Shown here: in pieces, positions 21,601 through 32,956 of the stretch
Numbering within the stretch: the first letter of the stretch is position 1
Layout: every line of letters starts with the position of its first letter
DNA from: Mesostigma viride
Taxonomy: Eukaryota; Streptophyta; Mesostigmatophyceae; Mesostigmatales; Mesostigmataceae
Direction: 5' to 3'
Assembly: GCA_009746045.1 (NCBI GenBank)
Contig: RPFO01000704.1
Span: 1-64,000, forward strand
DNA: 64,000 bases
Made by a program: the position numbers and the translations under genes
The notes under the pieces: model-generated
Databases searched by the model: none
What the model saw: only the letters and a program-made list of their open reading frames with translations
What the model was told of the DNA's origin: nothing

Positions 21601-22993
21601 CAGCATGCCCAAGACGCCAGTGCCAGAGCAGGCTCGCCGGCCGCTCGATGGCCGTGGCAGCCATTGCCGCCTCGTCGCGCTCCGCAGGTAACACGTAGAT
21701 GTTGTTCTGCAGCGCAATCTTGTGCGTCTCGTTGTCCAGCACCACTGTCTGCTCGGTGAGGTCGACTTTGTGGCCGTCCTTGGCGAGCTGCCCAGCTGAT
21801 AGCAGTCGGGCGCTCAAGCCGGGCACGAAGAGCGCACCATTCAGGTGCACATGCTGGTTGGGCAGTTTGAGCCGAATCGTGCCCACTCCCGTCGCGCGAA
21901 GACGTCCTCCTGATCCGACGATGTTCCTAGTGGTGGGGGTGAGGGACACAAAGTCAGTGCGGCATGGGGACATGTGGCTGCTTGCAGCGGAGTCCAGAAC
22001 CCAGGCAGGGGGCTTGGGGCTATACTGCGTGAGTGCAGCAGCCTCCTGCGACGGCGCCGACTCGGCGATGGTGGTGAAGACGAAGCCCTCCGGCAGCTCC
22101 GCGGCCTCCTGGGTGTTGTTGGCCACGCTTCCGCCAGGTGAGGTCTCCTTCTTGGTCGCTTGGTTGCCCCTCCTGCGCTGGTTGCCCCGCCGTCCTTGGT
22201 TCTTGCTTCGTGGCTTGAGCTGGGAGTTCTTTTGCCAGCACTGGGTCTCCGCATGCCCACTCCTGTTGCAGTAGGCGCAGTGCTTCCTCTCACCACCCTT
22301 GTTGGCAGTGTGGAAAGCTTGACCTTGGGCTGGCTCCTCCTTGGTGGCTTGAGAAGGCCGTCCTCCCAGCAGCATGTCCTCCGCCTCCAGCAGCGCAGCC
22401 TTGACCTCCTCCAAGCTGTCCTCCTCTTTGAAGTGCGCTGAAATCAGGGCAGGGCGATATCGGTCAGGCAGGCCGCTCTTGAGGATAGCCGCAAAATCTT
22501 GGTCGCTCATGACGCCTCCCACCGCACGGTAGTCCGCCAGCAGCAGCAATCCACGTAGGATATACTGCCCCATGGTCTCCCCAGGCTTCATTTGCAGCCG
22601 GTGAAGCTGAATCCTGAGGTCCATGCGGTGACTCTTGGTGAGCTTTTGTTGCTCGTAGACCTCCCTCAGCGTCTTGTAGAGCTTGCTGCCAGATTGGTCT
22701 GGCACGAGCGATAGGATGCGCCTCGCTTCTCCCACAAGTGCAGCTGAGATGACAAGGCCAACAGCTTGGTCAGCCTTGCGGTCCTGCCTGGTGCCCAGCA
22801 GGACGTCCTTAACCTCATAGAAGGAACAGAAACCCTCAAGAGATGTCTTGGTCTCCTCCCAGCCACGTAGGCTTGTGCCATCGAATTTCAGCACCATCTT
22901 GGAGCACACATTCAGCATAGGAGTGTAGTCGACGTCGCTTGCCATGGAGCTTGTAGCTGGGCTGGGTTTCTTGGTGGTCTTCTTGGAGCTCAT
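18650..22993 (-). CDS. Copia gag-pol polyprotein
   Basis: This is one 1,447-codon frame starting 20 bp after the 5' LTR and ending 28 bp before the 3' LTR. Domains in order: a copia-type gag with a CX2CX4HX4C zinc knuckle near residues 239-252; an aspartic protease (VLDSAASSHM, near 332-341); an integrase with an HHCC zinc-binding module (near 458-493) and a D-D-E core (near 520-618) including PEQNGVAER; a reverse transcriptase (near 980-1,200) with the VDD signature at 1,136-1,138; and RNase H (near 1,297-1,400) with SSCEAEY. This order, integrase before reverse transcriptase, is diagnostic of Ty1/copia (Pseudoviridae-like) elements. The frame looks whole. Confidence 0.95.
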   Translation of the reverse strand: MSSKKTTKKPSPATSSMASDVDYTPMLNVCSKMVLKFDGTSLRGWEETKTSLEGFCSFYEVKDVLLGTRQDRKADQAVGLVISAALVGEARRILSLVPDQSGSKLYKTLREVYEQQKLTKSHRMDLRIQLHRLQMKPGETMGQYILRGLLLLADYRAVGGVMSDQDFAAILKSGLPDRYRPALISAHFKEEDSLEEVKAALLEAEDMLLGGRPSQATKEEPAQGQAFHTANKGGERKHCAYCNRSGHAETQCWQKNSQLKPRSKNQGRRGNQRRRGNQATKKETSPGGSVANNTQEAAELPEGFVFTTIAESAPSQEAAALTQYSPKPPAWVLDSAASSHMSPCRTDFVSLTPTTRNIVGSGGRLRATGVGTIRLKLPNQHVHLNGALFVPGLSARLLSAGQLAKDGHKVDLTEQTVVLDNETHKIALQNNIYVLPAERDEAAMAATAIERPASLLWHWRLGHAGEDRIKRLAAIPESNLFSRRLSSPGCPSCPAGFIKRRSFSPGQLRSTVPRAKLHSDILGPMQPAIGGARYMLGFTDDATRWRWCFPLRHKDEAVDALQQLLTREIRPFYNGSILLRTDNDAVFTGQAWRAVCAEHRVHQEFSSPYTPEQNGVAERLWGLAMGMTLAMLTHAGLPKGFWALAFNCAVYILNRLPSSSNPGGATPHFLLTGRNADLSNLRIFGCPAFYRVEGPRGKLEAKALPGIFVGYDLESPAYLIYRPESKDVIRRLHVTFNEAWRNGAMPTPAPLLESSAALEETSPTDLPAVAEVQPNSLAEPSGPVTRSQARFLDATRRDIPEELRHEGADAPSPDAVNVPSPRPVPEALDGAPNFSQPVLTTDDVSPSDARELSAGPPVTATSSAARLQSTISALRRNPAGNVAMATADELMFCGSTREPLAMEITTYAPPVTVSPKWARFFPHYQSVRDLFDTVHFTGSDVSLPVSFTEANNSPEWRAAMLSEINSIRDHAVYSLVSPRTLPAGAKVLPSRWVFAVKSDGRHKARFVVKGFAQREGIDFNEVFSPTVRASTVRLALALAVTSGFTVKQLDVRTAFLYAPLQEDVFVRPPTGFEERDANGDVLVWKLHRSLYGIKQAPRNWHKTFRAHLLSDGAIQSQIDACLYYYPSSRGFVFVHVDDILAAHPSPSWLASWSRRLANTFQITESDNPSLFLGVSLTIDPASRSLTMHQRPYIEAIAARFGLSTPHPVHTPIVPGSPRREGGMCDAPNHQLFQQIVGALMYAATWTRPDIAFAVNQLAQCMQAPTEGDLELAKRLVRYLVHTKDLGLRYGGQGGLEGWTDADWGNCPETRRSVSGNVVMFRGAAVEWCSRKQHVTALSSCEAEYIAASSVTQLVLPLRHMLGELGHPVQGPTPVFCDNTGAVALARDPVHPKRTKHIDVRFHFIREKVEGGLIAMKHCPGEDMLADLLTKALSRARFTALRGKLMST

Positions 22994-23000
22994 GAAGATT

Positions 23001-23012
23001 CCTCCGATACCA
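23001..23012 (-). other. Primer binding site, initiator-Met tRNA type
   Basis: TGGTATCGGAGG lies immediately after the 5' LTR on the minus strand. It resembles the usual copia primer site TGGTATCAGAGC, complementary to the 3' end of tRNA-iMet. Confidence 0.85.
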
Positions 23013-23793
23013 TGTTGGAAAGGTAGAGGAAACTAATGGGTTTTACACAATGCCTTGTGCTTGGCCTTGTTACCCTTGCACCTTGCAGGTGATGAAAGAC
23101 TGAGCTTGAAGACAATGGAAGAGAGACCAGAAAAAGAGTTTTATTTCTTAGGCTGAGAGGTTAGGAAAAGAGGTACCTGGCCTTAGGAGCCAGTTTCTTT
23201 TTATACCTTTCTAGCTAGGAAGGATGACATCAGATGCTGATGTCATCATAGAAGCTTGTAGAAACATCTAAGCATATTCCCAGCATATTCTCAGTATATT
23301 CCAGGAATATTCCTGGTATATTCCTAGAACATTCCAAGGTCATTCTAGAAAGGTTCTAATGAGCTGGCATGACAGTTGATTGCCAAATGTCCTCTGAACA
23401 ATGTGCCACATCTAATGCTTAATAAAGTGACACATGGTTTCTACTTGGAATGACAAGTGTAATCCAATGAGTCTATCCACTTGTCAGTCAATGGAATGCA
23501 ACACTTGTCACTATGAGCTTCCAACACATGTCAGCTCATGGAATGGACACTTGTCTACCAAAGAAGTACACCACTTGTCAAGCATGGAAGTGATGCTACT
23601 AGACCAACTCAGGTACAAGAGATCTATGGCCAAATATAGGACTATGGCACATGAACATTGATCAGCTCATTGAGAGCAATTCATCTAACTTATCAAATCT
23701 ATCAAATTCTCAGCCCTTGTGAAGTAAAACAAAGAAGAAGAAGAAAGTCAGGCTGGAATATAGTGTGGGCAGGTGGGTATATGATCCCCAACA
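23013..23793 (-). repeat. Copia LTR (5' LTR relative to element)
   Basis: This is the 781-bp partner of the left LTR with no difference seen by eye. The TATA-like box is at about 23,198-23,205 and the AATAAA-type signal at about 23,140-23,145, both read on the minus strand. Confidence 0.95.
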
Positions 23794-23798
23794 TGTAC

Positions 23799-26700
23799 GT
23801 GTGTGCGCACTCGCCCCTTGCGTGCGCGGTGTATGTACGTGTGTGTGCATGCCGGCAATTGCGTGCATGGTGTGTGTACGTGTGTGTGCAGCCGCCCCTT
23901 GCGTGCGCGGTGTGTGTACGTGTGTGTGCACTCGCCCCTTGCGTGCGCGGTGGATGTACATGTGTGTGCAGCCACCCCTTGCGTGCATGGTGTATGTCCA
24001 TGTGTGGGCAGTTGCCCCTTGCGTGCGCGGCGTATGTACATGTTTTTGCACTCGCCCCTTGCGTGCATGGTGTATGTATGTGTGTGTGCAGCCGCCCCTT
24101 GCGTGCGCGGTGGATGTACGTGTGTGTGCAGCCACCCCTTTCGTGCGCGGTGTATGTACATGTGAGTGCCGTCGCCCCAAGCGTGCATTTTGTGTGTAAG
24201 TGTGTGTGCAGCAGCCCCTTGCGTGCGCGGTGTATGTACGTGTGTGTGCAGCCGCCCCGTGGTTGCGCGGTGGATGTACATGTGAGTGGAGCCGGTCCTT
24301 GCGTGCGCGGTGTATGTACGTGTGTGTGCAGCCGCCCCTTGCGTGCGCGGTGTAGGTACGTATGTGTGCAGCCGCCCCTTGCGTGCGCGGTGTATGTACG
24401 TGTGTGTGCAGCCGCTCCAAGCGTGCGCGGTGTGTGTACATGTGAGTGCAGCTGCCCCAAGCGTGCGCGGTGTGTGTACATGTGTGTGCAGTTGCCCCTT
24501 GCGTGCGCGGTGGATGTACGTGTGTGTGCATGCCGGCAATTGCGTGCATGGTGTGTGTACGTGTGTGTGCAGCCGCCCCTTGCGTGCGCGGTGTGTGTAC
24601 GTGTGTGTGCACTCGCCCCTTGCGTGCGCGGTGTGTGTACAGGTGTGTGCAGCCGCCCCTTGCGTGCATGGTGTATGTACATGTGTGTGCAGCCGCCCCT
24701 TGCGTGCGCGGTGGATGTACATGTGTGTGCAGCCGAACCTTGCGTGCATGGTGTGTGTACCTGTGCGTGAAGTCGCTCCTTGCGTGCATGGTGTGTGTAC
24801 GTGTGTGTGCAGCCACCCCTTTCGTGCGCGGTGTATGTACATGTGAGTGCCGTCGCCCCAAGCGTGCATTTTGTGTGTAAGTGTGTGTGCAGCAGCCCCT
24901 TGCGTGCGCGGTGTATGTACGTGTGTGTGCAGCCGCCCCGTGGTTGCGCGGTGGATGTACATGTGAGTGGAGCCGGTCCTTGCGTGCGCGGTGTATGTAC
25001 GTGTGTGTGCAGCCGCCCCTTGCGTGCGTGGTGTGTGTACATGTAAGTGCAGCCGCCCCTTGCGTGCGCGGTGTATGTACGTGTGTGTGCAGCCGCCCCA
25101 AGCGTGCGCGGTGTGTGTACATGTGAGTGCAGCTGCCCCAAGCGTGCGCGGTGTGTGTACATGTGTGTGCAGTTGCCCCTTGCGTGCGCGGTGGATGTAC
25201 GTGTGTGTGCATGCCGGCAATTGCGTGCATGGTGTGTGTACGTGTGTGTGCAGCCGCCCCTTGCGTGCGCGTTGTGTGTACATGTGAGTGCCGTCGCCCC
25301 AAGCGTGCATTTTGTGTGTAAGTGTGTGTGCAGCCGCCCCTTGCGTGCGCGGTGTAGGTACGTGTGTGTGCAGCCGCCCCAAGCGTGCGCGGTGTGTGTA
25401 CGTGTGTGTGCAGCCGCCCCAAGCGTGCGCGGTGTGTGTACATGTGAGTGCAGCTGCCCCAAGCGTGCGCGGTGTGTGTACATGTGTGTGCAGTTGCCCC
25501 TTGCGTGCGCGGTGGATGTACGGGTGTGTGCATGCCGGCAATTGCGTGCATGGTGTGTGTACGTGTGTGTGCAGCCGCCCCTTGCGTGCGCGGTGTGTGT
25601 ACGTGTGTGTGCACTCGCCCCTTGCGTGCGCGGTGTATGTACGTGTGTGTGCAGCCGCCCCTTGCGTGCGCGGTGTAGGTACGTGTGTGTGCAGCCGCCC
25701 CAAGCGTGCGCGGTGTATGTATGTGTGTGTGCAGCCGCCCCTTGCGTGCGCGGTGGATGTACGTGTGTGTGCAGCCACCCCTTTCGTGCGCGGTGTATGT
25801 ACATGTGAGTGCCGTCGCCCCAAGCGTGCATTTTGTGTGTAAGTGTGTGTGCAGCAGCCCCTTGCGTGCGCGGTGTATGTACGTGTGTGTGCAGCCGCCC
25901 CGTGGTTGCGCGGTGGATGTACATGTGAGTGGAGCCGGTCCTTGCGTGCGCGGTGTATGTACGTGTGTGTGCAGCCGCCCCTTGCGTGCGTGGTGTGTGT
26001 ACATGTAAGTGCAGCCGCCCCTTGCGTGCGCGGTGTATGTACGTGTGTGTGCAGCCGTCCCTTGCGTGCGCGGTGTATGTACGTGTGTGTGCAGCAGCCC
26101 AAGCGTGCGCGGTGTGTGTACATGTGTGTGCAGTTGCCCCTTGCGTGCGCGGTGGATGTACGTGTGTGTGCATGCCGGCAATTGCGTGCATGGTGTGTGT
26201 ACGTGTGTGTGCAGCCGCCCCTTGCGTGCGCGGTGTGTGTACGTGTGTGTGCACTCGCCCCTTGCGTGCGCGGTGGATGTACATGTGTGTGCAGCCGCCC
26301 CTTGCGTGCATGGTGTATGTCCATGTGTGGGCAGTTGCCCCTTGCGTGCGCGGCGTATGTACATGTTTTTGCACTCGCCCCTTGCGTGCATGGTGTATGT
26401 ATGTGTGTGTGCAGCCGCCCCTTGCGTGCGCGGTGGATGTACGTGTGTGTGCAGCCACCCCTTTCGTGCGCGGTGTATGTACATGTGAGTGCCGTCGCCC
26501 CAAGCGTGCATTTTGTGTGTAAGTGTGTGTGCAGCAGCCCCTTGCGTGCGCGGTGTATGTACGTGTGTGTGCAGCCGCCCCGTGGTTGCGCGGTGGATGT
26601 ACATGTGAGTGGAGCCGCCCCAAGCGTGTGTACATGTGTGTGCAGTTGCCCCTTGCGTGCGCGGTGGATGTACGTGTGTGTGCATGCCGGCAATTGCGTG

Positions 26701-29700
26701 CATGGTGTGTGTACGTTTGTGTGCAGCCGCCCCTTGCGTGCGCGGTGTGTGTACGTGTGTGTGAATCCTTGTCCTTGCGTGCATGGTGTATGTACATGTG
26801 GGTGCAGCCGCCCCTTGCGTGCGCGGTGTATGCCAGTGTGTGTGCATGCCGGCCCTTGCGTGCATGGTGTGTGTAAGTGTGTGTGCAGCCGCCCCGAGCG
26901 TGTGTACATGTGTGTGCAGTTGCCCCTTGCGTGCGCAGTGGATGTACGTGTGTGTGCATGCCGGCAATTGCATGCATGGTGTGTGTACGTGTGTGTGCAG
27001 CCGCCCCTTTCGTGCGCGGTGTGTGTACGTGTGTGTGCACTCGCCCCTTGCGTGCGCGGTGTATGTACGTGTGTGCAGCCGCCCCTTGCGTGCGCGGTGT
27101 ATGCCAGTGTGTGTGCATGCCGGCCCTTGCGTGCATGGTGTGTGTAAGTGTGTGTGCAGCCCCTTGCGTGCATGGTGTATGTACGTGTGTGTGCAGCCGC
27201 CCCTTGCGTGCGCGGTGTGTGTACGTATGTGTGCAGCCGCCCCTTGCGTGCGCGGTGTATGTACGTGTGTGTGCAGCCGCCCCTTGCGTGCGCGGTGTAG
27301 GTACGTGTGTGTGCAGCCGCCCCAAGCGTGCGCGGTGTGTGTACATGTGAGTGCAGCTGCCCCAAGCGTGCGCGGTGTGTGTACGTGTGTGTGCAGTTGC
27401 CCCTTGCGTGCGCGGTGGATGTACGTGTGTGTGCATGCCGGCAATTGCGTGCATGGTGTGTGTACGTGTGTGTGCAGCCGCCCCTTGCGTGCGCGGTGTG
27501 TGTACATGTGTGTGCAGCCGCCCCTTGCGTGCGCGGTGTAGGTACGTGTGTGTGCAGCCGCCCCAAGCGTGCGCGGTGTGTGTACATGTGTGTGCAGTTG
27601 CCCCTTGCGTGCGCGGTGGATGTACGTGTGTGTGCATGCCGGCAATTGCGTGCATGGTGTGTGTACGTGTGTGTGCAGCAGCCCCTTGCGTGCGCGGTGT
27701 GTGTACATGTGAGTGCCGTCGCCCCAAGCGTGCATTTTGTGTGTAAGTGTGTGTGCAGCCGCCCCTTGCGTGCGCGGTGTAGGTACGTGTGTGTGCAGCC
27801 GCCCCAAGCGTGCGCGGTGTATGTACATGTGTGTGCACTCGCCCCTTGCGTGCATGGTGCATGTATGTATGTGTGTGTGCAGCCGCCCCTTGCGTGCGCG
27901 GTGGATGTACGTGTGTGTGCAGCCACCCCTTTCGTGAGCGGTGTATGTACATGTGAGTGCCGTCGCCCAAGCGTGCATTTTGTGTGTAAGTGTGTGTGCA
28001 GCAGCCCCTTGCGTGCGCGGTGTATGTACGTGTGTGTGCAGCCGCCCCGTGGTTGCGCGGTGGATGTACATGTGAGTGGAGCCGGTCCTTGCGTGCGCGG
28101 TGTATGTACGTGTGTGTGCAGCCGCCCCTTGCGTGCGTGGTGTGTGTACATGTAAGTGCAGCCGCCCCTTGCGTGCGCGGTGTATGTACGTGTGTGTGCA
28201 GCCGTCCCTTGCGTGCGCGGTGTGTGTACGTTTGTGTGCAGCCGCCCCTTGCGTGCGCGGTGTGTGTACGTGTGTGTGAATCCTTGTCCTTGCGTGCATG
28301 GTGTATGTACATGTGGGTGCAGCCGCCCCTTGCGTGCGCGGTGTATGCCCGTGTGTGTGCAGCCGGCCCTTGCGTGCATGGTGTGTGTAAGTGTGTGTGC
28401 AGCCGCCCCGAGCGTGTGTACATGTAAGTGCAGCCGCCCCTTGCGTGCGCGGTGTATGTACGTGTGTGTGCAGCCGTCCCTTGCGTGCGCGGTGTGTGTA
28501 CGTTTGTGTGCAGCCGCCCCTTGCGTGCGCGGTGTGTGTACGTGTGTGTGAATCCTTGTCCTTGCGTGCATGGTGTATGTACATGTGGGTGCAGCCGCCC
28601 CTTGCGTGCGCGGTGTATGCCAGTGTGTGTGCATGCCGGCCCTTGCGTGCATGGTGTGTGTAAGTGTGTGTGCAGCCGCCCCGAGCGTGTGTACATGTGT
28701 GTGCAGTTGCCCCTTGCGTGCGCAGTGGATGTACGTGTGTGTGCATGCCGGCAATTGCATGCATGGTGTGTGTACGTGTGTGTGCAGCCGCCCCTTTCGT
28801 GCGCGGTGTGTGTACGTGTGTGTGCACTCGCCCCTTGCGTGCGCGGTGTATGTACGTGTGTGCAGCCGCCCCTTGCGTGCGCGGTGTATGCCAGTGTGTG
28901 TGCATGCCGGCCCTTGCGTGCATGGTGTGTGTAAGTGTGTGTGCAGCCCCTTGCGTGCATGGTGTATGTACGTGTGTGTGCAGCCGCCCCTTGCGTGCGC
29001 GGTGTGTGTACGTATGTGTGCAGCCGCCCCTTGCGTGCGCGGTGTATGTACGTGTGTGTGCAGCCGCCCCTTGCGTGCGCGGTGTAGGTACGTGTGTGTG
29101 CAGCCGCCCCAAGCGTGCGCGGTGTGTGTACATGTGAGTGCAGCTGCCCCAAGCGTGCGCGGTGTGTGTACGTGTGTGTGCAGTTGCCCCTTGCGTGCGC
29201 GGTGGATGTACGTGTGTGTGCATGCCGGCAATTGCGTGCATGGTGTGTGTACGTGTGTGTGCAGCCGCCCCTTGCGTGCGCGGTGTGTGTACATGTGTGT
29301 GCAGCCGCCCCTTGCGTGCGCGGTGTAGGTACGTGTGTGTGCAGCCGCCCCAAGCGTGCGCGGTGTGTGTACATGTGTGTGCAGTTGCCCCTTGCGTGCG
29401 CGGTGGATGTACGTGTGTGTGCATGCCGGCAATTGCGTGCATGGTGTGTGTACGTGTGTGTGCAGCAGCCCCTTGCGTGCGCGGTGTGTGTACATGTGAG
29501 TGCCGTCGCCCCAAGCGTGCATTTTGTGTGTAAGTGTGTGTGCAGCCGCCCCTTGCGTGCGCGGTGTAGGTACGTGTGTGTGCAGCCGCCCCAAGCGTGC
29601 GCGGTGTATGTACATGTGTGTGCACTCGCCCCTTGCGTGCATGGTGCATGTATGTATGTGTGTGTGCAGCCGCCCCTTGCGTGCGCGGTGGATGTACGTG

Positions 29701-31055
29701 TGTGTGCAGCCACCCCTTTCGTGAGCGGTGTATGTACATGTGAGTGCCGTCGCCCCAAGCGTGCATTTTGTGTGTAAGTGTGTGTGCAGCAGCCCCTTGC
29801 GTGCGCGGTGTATGTACGTGTGTGTGCAGCCGCCCCGTGGTTGCGCGGTGGATGTACATGTGAGTGGAGCCGGTCCTTGCGTGCGCGGTGTATGTACGTG
29901 TGTGTGCAGCCGCCCCTTGCGTGCGTGGTGTGTGTACATGTAAGTGCAGCCGCCCCTTGCGTGCGCGGTGTATGTACGTGTGTGTGCAGCCGTCCCTTGC
30001 GTGCGCGGTGTGTGTACGTGTGTGTGCAGCCGCCCCTCGCGTGCATGGTGAGTGTAAGTGTGTGTGCAGCAGCCCCTTGCGTGCATGGTGTGTACGTGTG
30101 TGTGCAGTTGCCCCTTGCGTGCGCGGTGTATGTACGTGTGTGTGCAGCCGGCCCTTGCGTGCGCGGTGTGTGTACATGTGAGTGCAGCCGGCCCTTGCGT
30201 GCGCGGTGGATGTACATGTGTGGGCAGTTGCCCCTTGCGTGCGCGGTGTATGTACATGTGTTTGCACTCGCCCCTTGCGTGCGCGGTGGATGTACATGTG
30301 TGTGCAGCCGAACCTTGCGTGCATGGTGTGTGTACCTGTGCGTGAAGTCGCTCCTTGCGTGCATGGTGTGTGTACGTGTGTGTGCAGCCGCCCCTTGCGT
30401 GCGCGGTGTAGGTACGTGTGTGTGCAGCCGCCCCTTGCGTGCGCGGTGTATGTACGTGTGTGTGCAGCCGGCCCTTGCGTGCATGGTGTGTGTACGTGTG
30501 TGTGCAGCCGGCCCTTGCGTGCGCGGTGGATGTACATGTGTGTGCAGTCGCCCCTTGCGTGCGCGGTGTAGGTACGTATGTGTGCAGCCGCCCCTTGCGT
30601 GCGCGGTGTATGTACGTGTGTGTGCAGCCGCCCCGTGGTTGCGCGGTGTATGTACATGTGTGTGCAGTTGCCCCTTGCGTGCGCGGTGTATGTACGTGTG
30701 TGTGCAGCCGGCCCTTGCGTGCGCGGTGGATGTACATGTGAGTGCAGCCGGCCCTTGCGTGCATGGTGTGTGTACGTGTGTGTGCAGCCGCCCCTTGCGT
30801 GCATGGTGTATGTACATGTGAGTGCAGCCGGCCCTTGCGTGCATGGTGTGTGTACGTGTGTGTGCAGCCGCCCCTTGCGTGCGCGGTGTATGTACGTGTG
30901 TGCGCACTCGCCCCTTGCGTGCGCGGTGTATGTACGTGTGTGTGCAGTTGCCCCTTGCGTGCGCGGTGGATGTACGTGTGTGTGCAGCCGCCCCTTGCGT
31001 GCGCGGTGTGTGTACGTGTATGTGCAGCCGCCCCTTGCGTGCATGTACATGTGTG
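23799..31055 (+). repeat. 40-bp minisatellite, block II (about 180 monomers)
   Basis: This continues block I in phase after the retrotransposon. Monomer variants overlap those of block I, but some are specific to it: TGAGTGGAGCCGGTCC, CATTTTGTGTGTAAGTG and CACCCCTTTCGTG. The array ends at about 31,055, where GCATGTACATGTGTGAAG passes into unique AT-rich DNA. Very long open frames on both strands are repeat artefacts. Confidence 0.95.
26712..30003 (+). repeat. 1.5-kb higher-order duplication at 1,787-bp spacing
   Basis: The variant-monomer order of about 26,712-28,215 recurs at about 28,499-30,003, offset 1,787 bp (1,788 after a 1-bp difference near 27,965). A smaller repeat at an offset of 962 bp links the 24,881-25,050 and 25,843-26,010 segments. 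The TGAGTGGAGCCGGTCC variant marks each copy (24,286; 24,967; 25,929; 28,076; 29,864). Confidence 0.75.
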
Positions 31056-31164
31056 AAGAAATAAGCAATAGTGAATGAAATAGTAAAAAGAAAATCATTC
31101 CAGCATATGTATGTACAAGTTTTTAGTAGTACACTATGACTATCGTCAAATATAACAATTTTCT
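31056..31164. other. Short unique AT-rich junction
   Basis: About 110 bp of AT-rich sequence separates the minisatellite from the AC-rich block. No gene signal is seen. Confidence 0.5.
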
Positions 31165-32955
31165 ATATTTTCATACACACACGAACAACACACCCAACAC
31201 ACACACACACTATGTTTGCACCCAAGACACACACCAACACCTAAAAACAAGACACCAACACACAAGACAGCCATGCAACACACACCCAACACACACACGC
31301 AACACACACATAACACACCTAAGTATAGTTGTTATAACACACAACACATAGGTACATCCCGCCCCCCCACACACAACACCAACACATGACAATTAACAGG
31401 CCACAACACACACACTGACACACATGCCCCAACACACACACACACATGCCCCAACACACACACACATGCCCCAACACTGCACACACAACAACACCCAAAC
31501 ACACACCACACACACAAAAGACACCCAACACACATACCGAAAACACGCACACACAACACCTACTAAAAACAAGACACCAACACACAAGACACCCAACACA
31601 CACCCAACACACACACACACACACAATGTTTGCACCGGTCGGCCCACGACACCCACACCCAACACACACATAACACACCTAAGTAACACACAACACACAC
31701 GTACATCCCCCCCCCCACACACACAACACCAACACATGACAATTAACATGCCACAACACACACACATGCCCCAACACACACACACACATGCCCCAACACT
31801 GCACACACAACAACACCCAAACACATACCACACACACACAAGACACCCAACACACATACCGAAAACACGCACACACAACACCTACCAAAAACACCAAACA
31901 CACAAGACACCCAACACACACCCAACACACACACACACACAATGTTTGCACCCACGACACACACACCAACACCTAAAAATAAGACACCAACACACAACAC
32001 ACGTACACGTACATCCCCCCCCCCCACAACACCAACAATAACATGCAAACAACACACACACAACACACCTAAGTCACACACACAACACACACGTACTTTC
32101 CCCCCCCCCACACCCAACACCAACACACAAGACACTTTGCACACACCCTACACACACCCACACCCTTTATGAACACATGTACACCCAACACACACACGCA
32201 ACACACACCTAGGTCGATCACACACAACACACACAAAACACACCTAAGTCACACACAACACACACGTACACCCCCCCACACAAACCCAATACCAACACAC
32301 AAGACACTTGGCCCCCCCCCACCCACCCACACACCCACACCCACACCCACACCACACATCCAACACACACAACACACACACTACACACTTAAGTCACACA
32401 CAACACACACATAACACACCTAAGTCACACACAACACACACGTCCATCCCCCCCTCACACTCAACACCAATACATGACAATTAACATGCACACAACACAC
32501 ACACGCACACGCCCCAACACACACACACACAACATACATACACAGAGCACACACACACGCCTCAACACACATACCGAACACACACACACAAGACACCCAA
32601 CACACATACCGAACACACACACACACACACTATGTTTGCACCCGACATACACACACCCAACACCTACTAAAAACAAGAAACCAACACACAAGACACCCTA
32701 CACACACACAACACACACACACACAACACATATCCAACACAAACAACACACACACCTAAGTCACACACACAACACACCTACTAAGTCACACACACAACAC
32801 ACATGTACCTCCCCCCCCCCACACCCAACATCAACACACAAGACACTTTGCACACACCCTACACGCCCCCGCACCTTCATGAATGCACCCAACACACACA
32901 CACAACACACACGCCCCAACACACATACCCAACATTCACACAACACACCCAACAT
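31165..32955 (+). repeat. AC-rich degenerate repeat block
   Basis: These are imperfect ACACAC/CCAACAC words with longer repeated modules. Landmark words (ATGTTTGCACC near 31,211, 31,624, 31,941 and 32,631; CATGACAATTAACA; CACGTACATCCCCCCCCCC; CACCTAAGTCACACACAACA) return at irregular spacings of about 300-700 bp. It is poor in G on the top strand and has runs of C up to ten. Open frames here are low-complexity artefacts. The block is the strand-complement in composition of the GT-rich block at 3,205. Confidence 0.85.
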
Positions 32956-32956
32956 A

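Larger units (their letters stand above)
17841..23793 (-). mobile_element. Ty1/copia LTR retrotransposon, looks whole
   Basis: The element is 5,953 bp, on the minus strand, with two 781-bp LTRs that start TGTTGG and end CCAACA. It is flanked by the 5-bp duplication TGTAC (17,836-17,840 and 23,794-23,798). It contains an initiator-Met-type primer binding site, one long gag-pol frame with domains in copia order (protease, integrase, reverse transcriptase, RNase H) and a purine-rich tract before the 3' LTR. The LTRs look identical by eye over their full length, so insertion was very recent. It sits inside one monomer of the 40-bp minisatellite; leaving it and one duplication out restores an ordinary monomer. 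Confidence 0.95.

Noticed and set aside
3173-31098. Open frames of up to about 2,700 codons on both strands, rich in Thr/His/Arg or Cys/Val
   Set aside because: They follow the 40-bp minisatellite exactly, with a 40-residue period from cycling through three frames, and appear on both strands at once. There is no start context, domain or codon signature.
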